A stretch of DNA of 13,589 nucleotides from Chloroflexia bacterium (GTDB lineage Bacteria > Chloroflexota > Chloroflexia > Thermomicrobiales > CFX8), in assembly GCA_013696045.1 (NCBI GenBank), contig JACCZH010000133.1, forward strand, positions 1 to 13,589, in the 5' to 3' direction. This document shows, in pieces, positions 13,465 through 13,589 of the stretch. The notes beneath the pieces are model-generated. The model was not told where the DNA came from, did not search any database, and saw only the letters and a list, made by a program, of their open reading frames with translations. Each line of letters begins with the position of its first letter. The stretch's first letter is position 1. Made by a program: the position numbers and the translations under genes.

Positions 13465-13589
13465 ACATTGTCCCTGTGATCGGCGAGGACTTCATCGATC
13501 GCGTGCCGGGCGTTGCCTACTCCTACAGGGTTGGTGTCTATGTAGTACGGGACGAAGATCAGCGCCTGGGACAGTGCGTGGCCCCGGCC
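13461..13589 (-). CDS. C-terminal end of a gene entering from the right edge, coupled to the GNAT gene
   Basis: The minus-strand frame is open from the window edge down to a TGA at 13461-13463 and encodes 42 residues containing ALIFVPYYIDTNPVGVGNAR and a helical, charged end (HAIDEVLADHRDNV). The TGA overlaps the ATG of the acetyltransferase (ATGA), the usual sign of a real coupled gene. I do not recognise the family from this fragment. It is likely an operon partner of the acetyltransferase. Confidence 0.7.
   Translation of the reverse strand, partial: GRGHALSQALIFVPYYIDTNPVGVGNARHAIDEVLADHRDNV

Overview
The window reads as ordinary chromosomal DNA from a free-living bacterium of fairly high GC. 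The likely source is the Chloroflexota (Thermomicrobia-like) or possibly an actinobacterium. This is inferred from an F420-type luciferase-family oxidoreductase, an LppM/DUF3153-like lipoprotein next to urease genes, GTG/TTG starts behind good Shine-Dalgarno sites, and palindromic repeats with a CTGAGG..ACGAAGGATCTC core of a kind I recall from such genomes. No phage, transposase, CRISPR array, rRNA or intact tRNA is visible.

Layout. (1) 1-624, minus strand: a small XRE-type HTH regulator followed by a gene that leaves the window at the left edge. The regulator's upstream side has two inverted repeats, one overlapping its Shine-Dalgarno site. (2) 837-1859, minus: an ACMSD-type amidohydrolase. 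(3) 1938-2022: a long palindromic repeat. (4) 2106-3801, minus: a two-gene ABC-2 exporter (ATPase, then permease, overlapping by 11 nt), with a 43-nt imperfect palindrome upstream. (5) 3911-4492: a gene-poor leader. (6) 4493-5539, plus: a lipoprotein with a long Thr-Pro-Asp repeat linker. (7) 5673-7728, plus: five small genes: an unknown cytoplasmic protein, a CBS-pair protein with a PRC-barrel-like tail, a second protein with the same tail domain, a single-pass membrane protein and a DUF3309-type membrane protein. (8) 7754-7781: a hairpin between convergent genes. (9) 7784-11109, minus: an apparent operon of LppM-like lipoprotein, ureA, ureB and ureC. (10) 11228-11842, plus: a stand-alone HD protein with the full residue set of (p)ppGpp hydrolases. 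(11) 11936-12003: a second palindromic repeat. (12) 12089-12931, plus: an F420-type LLM oxidoreductase. (13) 12973-13589, minus: a GNAT acetyltransferase translationally coupled to a gene that leaves the window on the right.

The most notable item is the urease-like operon. The alpha subunit keeps every nickel ligand, but the loop that carries the urea-contacting alanine in classical ureases is replaced by a shorter unrelated one. Two flap positions are also changed, and no accessory gene (ureD/E/F/G) lies in the window. Second is the five-gene envelope/CBS cluster, in which two neighbouring genes share one barrel-like domain. Third are the two copies of one palindromic repeat family. The remaining genes look like independent housekeeping or accessory functions.
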